Source of the DNA: Firmicutes bacterium ADurb.Bin182
GTDB taxonomy: Bacteria > Bacillota > Clostridia > Christensenellales > CAG-138
Direction: 5' to 3'
Assembly (NCBI GenBank): GCA_002070205.1
Contig: MWCU01000061.1
Coordinates: forward strand, 1 to 63,400
DNA: 63,400 nt
Shown here piece after piece: positions 16,890-24,868 of the stretch. A program made the position numbers and the translations under genes. The notes beneath the pieces were generated by a model, which was given only the letters and a program-made list of their open reading frames with translations, was not told the DNA's origin and did not search any database. Positions within the stretch are counted from its first letter, which is position 1. Each line of letters opens with the position of its first letter.

Positions 16890-18050
16890 ATGAAAAGCGT
16901 GAAAACATTGGCGTTGGTACTCGCCTGCATGTTGACTGCCGTTTTGTTCGCGGGTTGCGCGGGCGGCGGATCGGATACCATTAAAATAGGTTTTATCGGG
17001 CCGCTGACGGGCGAAGTTGCGCAGTACGGCGTAGCCGCTCAAAACGCAATGAATCTGTATATCGATTCCTTAAATGAAAAGGGCGGTATCGGCGGCAAAA
17101 AGATAGAGCTTATATCGTATGACGATAAGGGCGACGCGACGGAAGCAGTCAATGCTTACAACAAACTGGTCACTTCCGATGAAGTGGTGGCGATACTCGG
17201 AGCGATTACAAGCACTCCCACGATCGCCGTCGCTCAGCAGTCCGCGGTTGACAACGTTCCTATGATGACTCCGACCGCAACGCACGCTGACGTCACCTCC
17301 TACGGCAACAATACCTTCCGCGCCTGCTTCCTCGATCCTTTCCAGGGTTCGACTATGGCGAAGTTCTCGGTCGACGAGCTTAGCGCGAAAACCGCTGCCG
17401 TGATTTATAACACAAGCGACGCTTATTCGTCAGGCCTCAGGGATTCCTTTATAGAAACGGCCGGAGAGGTCGGCCTGGAAATCGTTGCGGATGAAGGATA
17501 CAGCAAGGACGACGTAGATTTTAAAGCCCAGCTGACAAACATCGCCGCCGCGGACCCGGATGTGCTGTTTGTGCCGGATTACTACAATAACGTGTATATC
17601 ATATCTTCTCAGAGCAAGGAGATAGGTCTCAGGGCCACGCTGTTGGGTATTGACGGAGCCGACGGAGTGCTGGCTATCGAAGGCGCGGACAGCGCTAATG
17701 TGGAAGGGCTGTATTTCGCAAACCACTACTCCACGGAAGATCCTTCCGAGCTGGTTCAGGGCTTCCTGTCCGGTTATGAAGAAGAGTTCGGGCAAACCCC
17801 TTCGGCGCTCGCTGCGCTCGGATATGACGGCGCAATGATCCTCTGCTCCGCTTTGGAGAAGGTCGCGGCTTCCGGCGTAAAACTCGAAAGCTCCGATAAG
17901 GTTTTCCAGGCTGTCATCGATGAACTGGACGCGACGGATATGGATTGCGTAACAGGCCATATTACATATGATGAGAACAACAATCCCATCAAGAGCCTGG
18001 CAATCATCAAGGTTGAAGCGGGTGAATACACGCTCTATATGAAGTATTGA
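16890..18050 (+). CDS. livJ: Branched-chain amino-acid ABC transporter, substrate-binding lipoprotein
   Basis: 386 residues. A lipoprotein signal peptide ends in LFAGC (Cys about residue 23), so the protein is anchored outside the membrane. The mature part begins IKIGFIGPLTGEVAQYG and shows the type 1 periplasmic-binding pattern, with VVAILGAITSTPTIAVAQ and AVIYNTSDAYSSGLRDSF. It should bind leucine, isoleucine, valine or a related amino acid and deliver it to LivHM. The ribosome site is AAAAGGAG. It is first in the liv operon. Confidence 0.92.
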   Translation: MKSVKTLALVLACMLTAVLFAGCAGGGSDTIKIGFIGPLTGEVAQYGVAAQNAMNLYIDSLNEKGGIGGKKIELISYDDKGDATEAVNAYNKLVTSDEVVAILGAITSTPTIAVAQQSAVDNVPMMTPTATHADVTSYGNNTFRACFLDPFQGSTMAKFSVDELSAKTAAVIYNTSDAYSSGLRDSFIETAGEVGLEIVADEGYSKDDVDFKAQLTNIAAADPDVLFVPDYYNNVYIISSQSKEIGLRATLLGIDGADGVLAIEGADSANVEGLYFANHYSTEDPSELVQGFLSGYEEEFGQTPSALAALGYDGAMILCSALEKVAASGVKLESSDKVFQAVIDELDATDMDCVTGHITYDENNNPIKSLAIIKVEAGEYTLYMKY

Positions 18051-18074
18051 TTTTAAATCCACGGGATTATATGC

Positions 18075-18112
18075 GCTGTCCCGCAACGGGCCCATGCCCG
18101 CCGCGGGACAGC
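18075..18112 (+). other. Intercistronic hairpin between livJ and livH
   Basis: GCTGTCCCGC pairs perfectly with GCGGGACAGC, with an inner ACGGGC/GCCCG. There is no T run, so it is more likely an mRNA-stabilising or attenuating element that keeps livJ mRNA above the downstream genes than a full terminator. Confidence 0.65.
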
Positions 18113-18176
18113 CGAAATCAACCGCTTTGTATATATTCGGATACCTGCATCATCCCATAGCTGTAAGGATATAAAA

Positions 18177-19049
18177 ATGACACTGTTATCACAAATCATA
18201 AACGGAATACAAATCGGCAGCATATACGCTTTGGTCGCACTCGGTTATTCCATGGTTTACGGAATAGTAAAACTGATCAACTTTGCGCACGGCGAGATCA
18301 TAATGGTCGGCGCGTATTGCGCATGGTATTTGATCGCCCGCCTTAATATGCCTGCCTGGATCGCCGTCTTCTTTGCGATTCTTCTTTGTGTCATTCTCGG
18401 AGTGACGATAGAGATAGTTGCGTATAAACCCCTTCGCAATTCGGCGAGGATATCCCTTTTGATAACTGCTATCGGCATAAGCCTTCTTTTGCAAAACCTC
18501 GCTCAGCTGCTGTTTAAGGCGGATCCGAGGATGTTCGCCAACCTCTTTCCGGGCTCGAAGCCGTTTCTCGGGCTGCAGCTTACAAACGCGACGCTCGTGA
18601 CCATCGCCGTTTCGGTTGTGCTGATGGCTGCTCTTTCCCTGATGGTGAGCAAAACGAAAATCGGCAAAGCGATGCGCGCGGTTTCGGAAGATAAGGCCAT
18701 TGCGGAACTCATGGGCATCAACGTCAACACGACTATCTCATTTACGTTTGCGATAGGCTCTGCGCTTGCGGCCATTGCCGCTGTGCTTTACTGCTGTTCC
18801 TATTCCCAGATTGAGCCCACGATGGGTTCCATGCTCGGACTTAAAGCTTTCGTAGCCGCGGTGCTCGGAGGCATAGGAATAATACCGGGAGCGGTTTTGG
18901 GCGGTTTTCTGATCGGCGTGTTTGAGAGCCTCACAAAGGGGTTCATAAGTTCAAATCTCGCTGACGCCGTAGTGTTCGGCATATTGATAGTCGTGCTTTT
19001 GATCAAGCCTACCGGAATTTTCGGCAAGAACCGCCGTGAAAAGGTTTAG
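18177..19049 (+). CDS. livH: Branched-chain amino-acid ABC transporter permease LivH
   Basis: 290 residues with about eight membrane helices. Family motifs are GSIYALVALGYSMVYGIVKLINFAHGE near the N-terminus (positions about 12-38), AVSEDKAIAELMGIN (the ATPase-coupling loop, about 163-177), and GLKAFVAAVLGGIG with the following GAVLGGFLIG. It forms the membrane channel with LivM. It is separated from livJ by a hairpin-containing gap and followed closely by livM. Confidence 0.95.
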   Translation: MTLLSQIINGIQIGSIYALVALGYSMVYGIVKLINFAHGEIIMVGAYCAWYLIARLNMPAWIAVFFAILLCVILGVTIEIVAYKPLRNSARISLLITAIGISLLLQNLAQLLFKADPRMFANLFPGSKPFLGLQLTNATLVTIAVSVVLMAALSLMVSKTKIGKAMRAVSEDKAIAELMGINVNTTISFTFAIGSALAAIAAVLYCCSYSQIEPTMGSMLGLKAFVAAVLGGIGIIPGAVLGGFLIGVFESLTKGFISSNLADAVVFGILIVVLLIKPTGIFGKNRREKV

Positions 19050-19060
19050 GGGGGAGCGGC

Positions 19061-20056
19061 ATGATGAATATTCGCTTTAAAAGCACAAAATCACGATATA
19101 TTCTGAACGCAGCGGCAGTCCTTGCTTTGTACGGCGTGCTGTATGCAATGATCGAAAACGGGATACTGAACAGATATGCCGCCGGGCTTTTGATGACTGC
19201 GGGTTATAATATCATACTCGCCGTCAGCCTCAACCTCGCGGCGGGATTTTTGGGGCAGCTTCCTTTGGGGCATGCGGGCTTCATGTCCGTCGGGGCTTAT
19301 GCGTCGGCGCTTTTTACGCTCGGATTAGAAATGGACGGAGCGGTTGAATTTCCTCTCGCTTTGATTATCGGCGGCCTTGTCGCGGCTGTTTTCGGAGTGC
19401 TTATTGGATTGCCCGCCCTAAGGCTTTCGGGAGATTACCTTGCCATAATCACGCTCGGCTTCGGCGAGATAATACGCGTCGTTATACTCAATCTTTCGTT
19501 TACCGGGGGAGCGTTCGGGCTGCAGGGCATGAAGAGATATTCGAATTTTACGAATATATTCATATTCGCGGTCATAACGCTTTTCGTTATCAGCACGCTT
19601 ATAAAGTCGAGACACGGAAGGGCGATACTCGCGATCAGGGAGGACGAGATAGCTGCGGAAGCGTCCGGGATACCGACTACTTACTATAAAACGTTTGCCT
19701 TTGCCGTTTCCGCGTTTTTCGCGGGCGTCGCGGGCGGATTGTATGCGCATCACCTTTGCATACTGGACCCTTCGACGTTCGGATTCATGAAGTCGGTCGA
19801 GATACTTGTCATGGTCGTGCTGGGCGGAATGGGCTCGCTTATAGGGTCGGTCGTCGCCGCATTCGGGCTGACGCTGCTTCCGGAGTTGCTCAGGGAATTT
19901 GCGCAGTACCGCATTATCGTCTATTCGCTGCTTCTTGTGCTCGTTATGATATTCAAGCCTTCCGGTCTGTTCGGAAGATATGATTTTTCGCTGGGAAAAA
20001 CTGTCGACGATCTGTTCATAAAGCTTCGAGCACCAAATAAGAAGGGAGGGGCGTAA
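19061..20056 (+). CDS. livM: Branched-chain amino-acid ABC transporter permease LivM
   Basis: 331 residues with about nine membrane helices. ILAVSLNLAAGFLGQLPLGHAGFM, GDYLAIITLGFGEI and the coupling loop AIREDEIAAEASGIPTTYYK are diagnostic. It begins 11 bases after livH with GGGGGAG upstream; the second of two consecutive ATG codons (19064) could equally be the start. Confidence 0.95.
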   Translation: MMNIRFKSTKSRYILNAAAVLALYGVLYAMIENGILNRYAAGLLMTAGYNIILAVSLNLAAGFLGQLPLGHAGFMSVGAYASALFTLGLEMDGAVEFPLALIIGGLVAAVFGVLIGLPALRLSGDYLAIITLGFGEIIRVVILNLSFTGGAFGLQGMKRYSNFTNIFIFAVITLFVISTLIKSRHGRAILAIREDEIAAEASGIPTTYYKTFAFAVSAFFAGVAGGLYAHHLCILDPSTFGFMKSVEILVMVVLGGMGSLIGSVVAAFGLTLLPELLREFAQYRIIVYSLLLVLVMIFKPSGLFGRYDFSLGKTVDDLFIKLRAPNKKGGA

Positions 20057-20057
20057 A

Positions 20058-20834
20058 ATGCGGGAACCTGTGCTTAACGTCAATAATCTCGGCATCAGAT
20101 TCGGAGGCCTTCAGGCGCTGGACGATTTCAACATCCATGTGAACAACAATGAGATAGTCGGCCTTATAGGCCCGAACGGAGCGGGGAAAACGACGGTTTT
20201 CAACCTGCTGACAAATGTATACGCGCCTTCCCGCGGCTCAATAAACATCGAAGGCGTAAACACGATGGGAAGCCGCACGCACGGCGTCACAAAAGCGGGC
20301 ATGTCGCGCACGTTTCAGAATATCCGCCTTTTCAAGAATCTGAGCGTGATAGACAACGTGAAGATCGCTCTTCACAACGGGATACGCTACTCTTTTTTGG
20401 AATCCGTGTTCCGGCTGCCGAGCTACTGGAAACAGGAAAAGAAGGCGACTGAAAAAGCGATGGAGCTCTTATCGAGATTTGATCTTGACCGTCATGCGGA
20501 TTCGATTGCTTCGGGGCTTCCGTACGGCGCTCAGCGAAGGCTGGAAATAGTCAGAGCGCTCGCCACGGATCCCAAAATATTGCTTCTGGATGAACCCGCG
20601 GCCGGCATGAATCCGTCTGAGACTGCGGAGCTGATGGCGAATATCCGTAAAATAAGGGATGATTTCCATGTGGCGATCATTTTGATAGAGCATGACATGA
20701 GCCTCGTAATGGGCATATGCGAAAGGATCCTTGTCCTCAACTACGGGCTGATAATAGCTTCGGGAACTCCCGAACAGATAAAAAACGATCCCGCTGTCAT
20801 CGAGGCGTATCTGGGACAGCAGAGGGGGGAATGA
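20058..20834 (+). CDS. livG: Branched-chain amino-acid ABC transporter ATPase LivG
   Basis: 258 residues. Walker A is GPNGAGKTT (about 38-46), the Q-loop region is GMSRTFQNIRLF, and the signature region is unusual (SGLPYGAQRRLEIVRAL, as in LivG proteins). Walker B is ILLLDEPAAGMNP and the switch histidine is in LIEHDMSLVM. It energises transport as a heterodimer with LivF. It follows livM by one base, with AGGGAGGGG as ribosome site. Confidence 0.95.
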   Translation: MREPVLNVNNLGIRFGGLQALDDFNIHVNNNEIVGLIGPNGAGKTTVFNLLTNVYAPSRGSINIEGVNTMGSRTHGVTKAGMSRTFQNIRLFKNLSVIDNVKIALHNGIRYSFLESVFRLPSYWKQEKKATEKAMELLSRFDLDRHADSIASGLPYGAQRRLEIVRALATDPKILLLDEPAAGMNPSETAELMANIRKIRDDFHVAIILIEHDMSLVMGICERILVLNYGLIIASGTPEQIKNDPAVIEAYLGQQRGE

Positions 20835-20835
20835 A

Positions 20836-21537
20836 ATGCTCGTTGTAAAAAACATCAACGTATTCTACGGAGTCATCAATGCCGTCAAGGACATTTCATT
20901 CGAAGTCAATGAGGGCGAGATCGTTACTCTTATAGGCGCCAACGGAGCGGGAAAGAGCACTATTTTAAAAACCGTTTCCGGTATGATACGACCCGCATCG
21001 GGCTTCATTGAGTTTCTTGGCAGCGATATAACCTCGGTTGAATCCTTTAAGCTGGTAAAGAGAGGTCTTGCGCATGTTCCCGAAGGCCGCAGGATTTTTC
21101 TGAATTTGACCGTGCAGGAAAATCTCGACATGGGAGGGTACATTCAAAGCTCATCCGAGGTTAAGGCGCTGCAGCAATCCGTCTATGAGCGGTTTCCAAG
21201 GCTTCGCGAAAGGAGAAACCAGATTGCGGGGACCCTGTCCGGCGGTGAGCAGCAAATGCTGGCCATCGGCCGCGCTCTTATGGGAAGGCCGAAGCTGATG
21301 ATGCTGGATGAGCCTTCGATGGGTCTCGCTCCTATATTGGTCGATCAGATATTTGAAATCATAAAAGAGCTTAACAAAGCGGGTACCACGATACTTTTGG
21401 TCGAGCAAAACGCCAGAATGGCATTAACCATTGCCAACAGGGGTTATGTGCTTGAAACCGGAAGAATAGTGCTTTCGGATACCGCGAAGAACCTTCTGGT
21501 GGATGATTCCGTAAAACAGGCGTATTTGGGGGGCTGA
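20836..21537 (+). CDS. livF: Branched-chain amino-acid ABC transporter ATPase LivF
   Basis: 233 residues. Walker A is GANGAGKST, the family motif HVPEGRRIFLNLTVQENL follows, the signature is LSGGEQQMLAIGRALM, Walker B is LMMLDEPSMGLAP and the switch is LVEQNARMAL. It starts one base after the livG stop and completes the LivJHMGF importer. Confidence 0.95.
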   Translation: MLVVKNINVFYGVINAVKDISFEVNEGEIVTLIGANGAGKSTILKTVSGMIRPASGFIEFLGSDITSVESFKLVKRGLAHVPEGRRIFLNLTVQENLDMGGYIQSSSEVKALQQSVYERFPRLRERRNQIAGTLSGGEQQMLAIGRALMGRPKLMMLDEPSMGLAPILVDQIFEIIKELNKAGTTILLVEQNARMALTIANRGYVLETGRIVLSDTAKNLLVDDSVKQAYLGG

Positions 21538-21639
21538 CGCTTCGCTTTAAACGCTTTGAGCGGTTCAGGTCTTTATGGAGGTTTTTGGCAGCATCTGAAA
21601 TCTCCGCCGCTATTTATAAATCGATACTGCCGAGATGTA

Positions 21640-21668
21640 TAAAGGTGACGCGCATGTCGTCACCTTTT
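21640..21668 (+). terminator. Terminator of the liv operon
   Basis: AAAGGTGACG (21641-21650) and CGTCACCTTT (21658-21667) form a 10-base-pair stem with a short T run. Confidence 0.75.
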
Positions 21669-21738
21669 ATGTTTAATATGCAATCACTCATTAGGTTTAC
21701 CGCTCAGTAAACGCTTTTGTATCCGTTGTATAATCAAA

Positions 21739-21759
21739 AAATCTGCCTGAGGCAGATTT
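21739..21759 (-). terminator. AATCTGCC-type terminator of the HD-GYP gene
   Basis: AAATCTGCC-TGA-GGCAGATTT, followed on the minus strand by a T run. The same AATCTGCC/GGCAGATT stem occurs at 31281 and 47294. Confidence 0.8.
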
Positions 21760-21791
21760 CTCCTGAACTAACCTGACCACTGGCCACTGAA

Positions 21792-22697
21792 TCACGGCAG
21801 CTGCCCTTCTTCATAAAGCTCGGCTACCGCGTCCACAATCAATGGGTCGTATTTGCTGCCCTTTTGTGACTGCAGTTCCTTTATGGCCTCCTCGAAGGGC
21901 TTTCCTTTAATGTACGGGCGGTCGGCGGTCATCGCATCCAGTGAATCCGCGACCGCTATGATTCTCCCTTCCAATGTGATTTCATCGGCTGTAATGCCGT
22001 CGGGATATCCGGTTCCGTCCAAGCGCTCATGATGCTGCTTTGCAATGGACGCTACGACTTGGCCGAATTTAAGCTTTAAAAGCTGCGCGCTGTCCGTGGT
22101 ATGTTTTTTTACCAGTCTGAATTCTTCATCGTTCAGTTTTGACGGTTTGTTTAAAACCTCGTCGGGAACAAAGAATTTTCCTACGTCGTGGAAAAGGGAG
22201 GCGAGCACAATATTCTCAAGCCGTTCGCTGGGGAGCTTGATCTTTTCGCATATCTTCAAACAATACTTCATAACGCGTTTGCCGTGGTCGTAAGTAAACT
22301 TATCCTTTTTGCCGGTTTGGATAAGAAGCTCGTTCAGGTCGCCCAAATAACCGTACAGATAATCGAACAACGGCTTGCTTGCGATGTAAAGAAGCTTGAT
22401 TCCGTTTTCAGCATAGATCCTGAGAGGTTCCTTAAGTCCCAAAACATAAAAGCTTTCGCCTTCGCAAAGCGTCACATTGCCTTCGGGAAGAGCTATCGAC
22501 GCTTCGCCCTGCAATATATAGTAAAACTCCATCAAAGAGGGATCTTCTCCGGGAGCTATCCAGACTACGGAATCCGGTCTTACGGTCTGGAGCATGATTT
22601 CCATCTCGTCATGGTGAGCAAGCAGTTTGAGAGAAGAATCATTCTGTATGATTTCTGCCTGCGGGTCTGTGCTCTTTTGAATAAACAGTCCTTCCAC
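21792..22697 (-). CDS. Cupin-HD-GYP protein, probable cyclic-di-GMP phosphodiesterase
   Basis: 301 residues. The N-terminal part (about 35-110) has a cupin-like pattern (MEFYYILQGEASIALPEG, CEGESFYVLG). The C-terminal part is an HD-GYP domain, with LASLFHDVGKFFVPDEVLNK holding the HD pair and HHERLDGTGYPDGI the GYP motif, then AVADSLDAMTADRPY. HD-GYP enzymes hydrolyse cyclic-di-GMP; the cupin probably senses a ligand. The start is a GTG at 22697, five bases after GGAGGTG. It is monocistronic, next to a small secreted protein transcribed divergently. Confidence 0.87.
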   Translation of the reverse strand: MEGLFIQKSTDPQAEIIQNDSSLKLLAHHDEMEIMLQTVRPDSVVWIAPGEDPSLMEFYYILQGEASIALPEGNVTLCEGESFYVLGLKEPLRIYAENGIKLLYIASKPLFDYLYGYLGDLNELLIQTGKKDKFTYDHGKRVMKYCLKICEKIKLPSERLENIVLASLFHDVGKFFVPDEVLNKPSKLNDEEFRLVKKHTTDSAQLLKLKFGQVVASIAKQHHERLDGTGYPDGITADEITLEGRIIAVADSLDAMTADRPYIKGKPFEEAIKELQSQKGSKYDPLIVDAVAELYEEGQLP

Positions 22698-22841
22698 GGT
22701 TCACCTCCAAATAGAGTCTAGCATTGAAAAAATATGTTGTCAATCGCGCTGCGTAAAGGCCTCACGAATAAAAAAATAGTATAAATGTGTATGATTTTAA
22801 TATTTATTCATAATTTATTTATAATTTGTTTACATAATGTG

Positions 22842-22870
22842 TTGACACATATAGTCTATAATAGTATAAT
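22842..22870 (+). promoter_or_regulatory. Perfect consensus sigma-A promoter
   Basis: TTGACA (22842-22847), exactly 17 bases, TATAAT (22865-22870). The -35 sits inside a dyad, ATGTGT-TG-ACACAT (22837-22850), a possible operator. The region upstream is very AT-rich, like an UP element. Confidence 0.88.
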
Positions 22871-22943
22871 CAGCTTGCCACAAAGTATCCGTTGTTTGTG
22901 CATACATTATGCATAATCAATAATAATACAACAGGAGGGTAAT

Positions 22944-23282
22944 ATGCGTAAACGGGTTTTGGCTTCCGTACTTGTCCTCATCATGATCGCGGCTCTGCTG
23001 CCTGCATCTGCCTTGGCATATACACAGCGGGATCTTGATCGGGCGTACGCAATCGTGGATGAAGCAAACGAAAGGATCGACCAAATTGTTTTAGTTTTCC
23101 AAAAGTCCCCGCTGCCCGGTTTCATTGCAGCTCCTCTCGCCAAAGCGATTACAGATGCGATCGCCGAAAACACTATTGCAAGATGCCGTATGCTTGGGGT
23201 CGAAGTTGTTTGCGTCTCGGTGCCGACAGACATTAAAGGAGTTGTTGTCAACATAGACCCGCTGATCGTAGTCAGCGCGTGA
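22944..23282 (+). CDS. Small secreted protein of unknown function
   Basis: 112 residues. A signal peptide is clear: basic MRKRVLASVL, a hydrophobic core, and a likely cut after PASALA. The mature part is a short soluble domain with an amphipathic helix (DLDRAYAIVDEANERIDQIV), a proline-rich turn and a beta-like end (VVCVSVPTDIKGVVVNIDPL). It contains three cysteines or fewer and no known motif. It has a strong AGGAGGG ribosome site and a perfect promoter, so it should be made abundantly. I do not recognise the family. Confidence 0.72.
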   Translation: MRKRVLASVLVLIMIAALLPASALAYTQRDLDRAYAIVDEANERIDQIVLVFQKSPLPGFIAAPLAKAITDAIAENTIARCRMLGVEVVCVSVPTDIKGVVVNIDPLIVVSA

Positions 23283-23305
23283 CAAAAAGCTTCACTGAAG
23301 AGAAC

Positions 23306-23331
23306 AAAAAAGCGGGTTGGCCCGCTTTTTT
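23306..23331. terminator. Bidirectional terminator
   Basis: AAAAAGCGGG-TTGG-CCCGCTTTTT. It serves the small secreted protein on the plus strand and degV on the minus strand. Confidence 0.88.
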
Positions 23332-23362
23332 GCTTCCCGAAAAACGGCATTCAAAACCGGAA

Positions 23363-24199
23363 TTATTTTGCTATATACGCGATGCCGACGGCTCCGGGTC
23401 CCGCGTAAGTGCCCACGGTACTGCCGATAGCGGACTTTCGTACTTTTTCGATGTCCAAAACGGATGAAAATACTGCCATGCATTCTTCGAGCATCTTCGG
23501 CGAATTGGAATGTCCGAAAGCAATCGTGAAGTTTGGGTCGGGAGGATCCTTCTCGTATTGCTTAAGAAGCTCGCCGAATGCCGCGTTTTTGCCTTTCGCT
23601 TTGCCTATCGCCTCTACCTTCCCGTCGATAACGGATATTATGGGACGGATGCCCAGAAGGCTGCCGACGGCTGCGGAAGCCGAGGAGATCCTTCCGCCGA
23701 GCTTCAGGTATCTGAGAGTGTCCAAGGCCGCGAATAAACGCACCTTGTCCACAAGTCTTAGAATTTCGGCTTCGATTTCGATGGCGGATGCTCCCGAGTC
23801 CCTGAGCCTGACCGCTTCCTCAACCAAAAGACCCAAGCCGAATGTTGCGTTTCTTGAGTCTATTAAGCGGATCCGTTCGGGGCAGACCGATTCGCGGGCG
23901 GTTACTGCGGACTGATATGTGCCGGAAAGATGAGAGGATATGGTTATGCATACTATGTCGTCGCCGCTGTTTATATATTTATTGAATAATTCCGTAAATT
24001 CATAAGGATTGATTTGAGATGTTGTCGGGAGTTCATCGGCTTTTTCAAGCCTTTGATAGAATTCTTCGTTCGTTATATCGACCCCGTCTTTAAAACTTTC
24101 GGAACCGAAGTTTATTTGCAGGGGTAAGATGTCGATTCCTGTTTCCTCCCTGCGCTCTTTGGAGATATCGCTCGTGCTGTCGGTAATGATGCGTATCAT
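23363..24199 (-). CDS. DegV-family fatty-acid-binding protein
   Basis: 278 residues starting MIRIITDSTSDISKE, with LPTTSQINPYEF and ITISSHLSGTYQSA, both typical lipid-binding DegV blocks, then LRYLKLGGRIS and GTYAGPGAVGIAY. DegV/FakB proteins carry a fatty acid that is phosphorylated by FakA for phospholipid synthesis. Its start overlaps the marR stop (ATGA), so the two are co-transcribed. Confidence 0.9.
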   Translation of the reverse strand: MIRIITDSTSDISKERREETGIDILPLQINFGSESFKDGVDITNEEFYQRLEKADELPTTSQINPYEFTELFNKYINSGDDIVCITISSHLSGTYQSAVTARESVCPERIRLIDSRNATFGLGLLVEEAVRLRDSGASAIEIEAEILRLVDKVRLFAALDTLRYLKLGGRISSASAAVGSLLGIRPIISVIDGKVEAIGKAKGKNAAFGELLKQYEKDPPDPNFTIAFGHSNSPKMLEECMAVFSSVLDIEKVRKSAIGSTVGTYAGPGAVGIAYIAK

Positions 24200-24663
24200 A
24201 GGTTGCCTCCCTTTTTTTCTTTGTGCTTGTTTTTAAAAAAAGCGCTTATGCTCTTTAAAGCCCGTACGAATACCGCCGCTTCTTCTTCGGGTATTGCGCG
24301 AAGAACATGATCGACCATTTCCTCATGGAATCCCTTATGGATGCTGTCGGCGGCTCTGCCCGCTTCCGTAGGGCATATTCTAATGAATCTTCTGTCCTCT
24401 TCATCCCGATAACGCTTTAAATATCCCTTTTTTTCGAGCAGGGAAACTGTCGTCGTCAGCGTTCCCGCCGTAATCCTCAAAGCTGAAGCTATGGAGGTGG
24501 AACTGTTGTTCTTGCCGTCCGCGGCCCGGCAGACGGCTTCGATTACATGGATTTCCCTTAAAGACAGATCTGAAAATTGCGCTGCGACGCACATTTCTTC
24601 GGTTTTCAAAATCTCGTTGAAAACATCCACAAGGAAATGATTGAGCTCTTTACGGCTGTCCAT
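24196..24663 (-). CDS. MarR-family transcriptional regulator
   Basis: 155 residues from the ATG at 24663. The winged helix is visible as LSLREIHVIEAVCRA, then SSTSIASALRITAGTLTTTVSLLEKKGYLKR and the wing RDEEDRRFIRICPTEAG. The open frame extends to an ATG at 24720. A good promoter has its -10 box at 24712-24717, on top of that ATG, so the shorter start is preferred. Its ribosome site (GGAAAG, 13 bases away) is weak, so this is not settled. The pairing with degV recalls FabT-type control of fatty-acid metabolism, which is inference. Confidence 0.8.
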   Translation of the reverse strand: MDSRKELNHFLVDVFNEILKTEEMCVAAQFSDLSLREIHVIEAVCRAADGKNNSSTSIASALRITAGTLTTTVSLLEKKGYLKRYRDEEDRRFIRICPTEAGRAADSIHKGFHEEMVDHVLRAIPEEEAAVFVRALKSISAFFKNKHKEKKGGNL

Positions 24664-24711
24664 TCTGATGCACACGCTTTCCGAATTATTTTGAAGTTCA
24701 AATCTTTTACA

Positions 24712-24752
24712 ATTATGCATTCAAAAGCTTCCTCTGTCAACAAAAAATTGTT
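24712..24752 (-). promoter_or_regulatory. Promoter and putative operator of marR-degV
   Basis: On the minus strand TTGACA (24740-24735), 17 bases, CATAAT (24717-24712). The dyad AACAA-AAAA-TTGTT (24739-24752) overlaps the -35 and is a candidate MarR site. Confidence 0.6.
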
Positions 24753-24868
24753 CCGGCGATACGCCGCCGCGGCTTGCTGGCACAAAAAAATCGTTTGAAT
24801 TTGCGCGCATGAGCGAAATGTTTCAGGATAAGGTATAAGGCGGATTCTGTGTGCTGAAATGACGGCAT

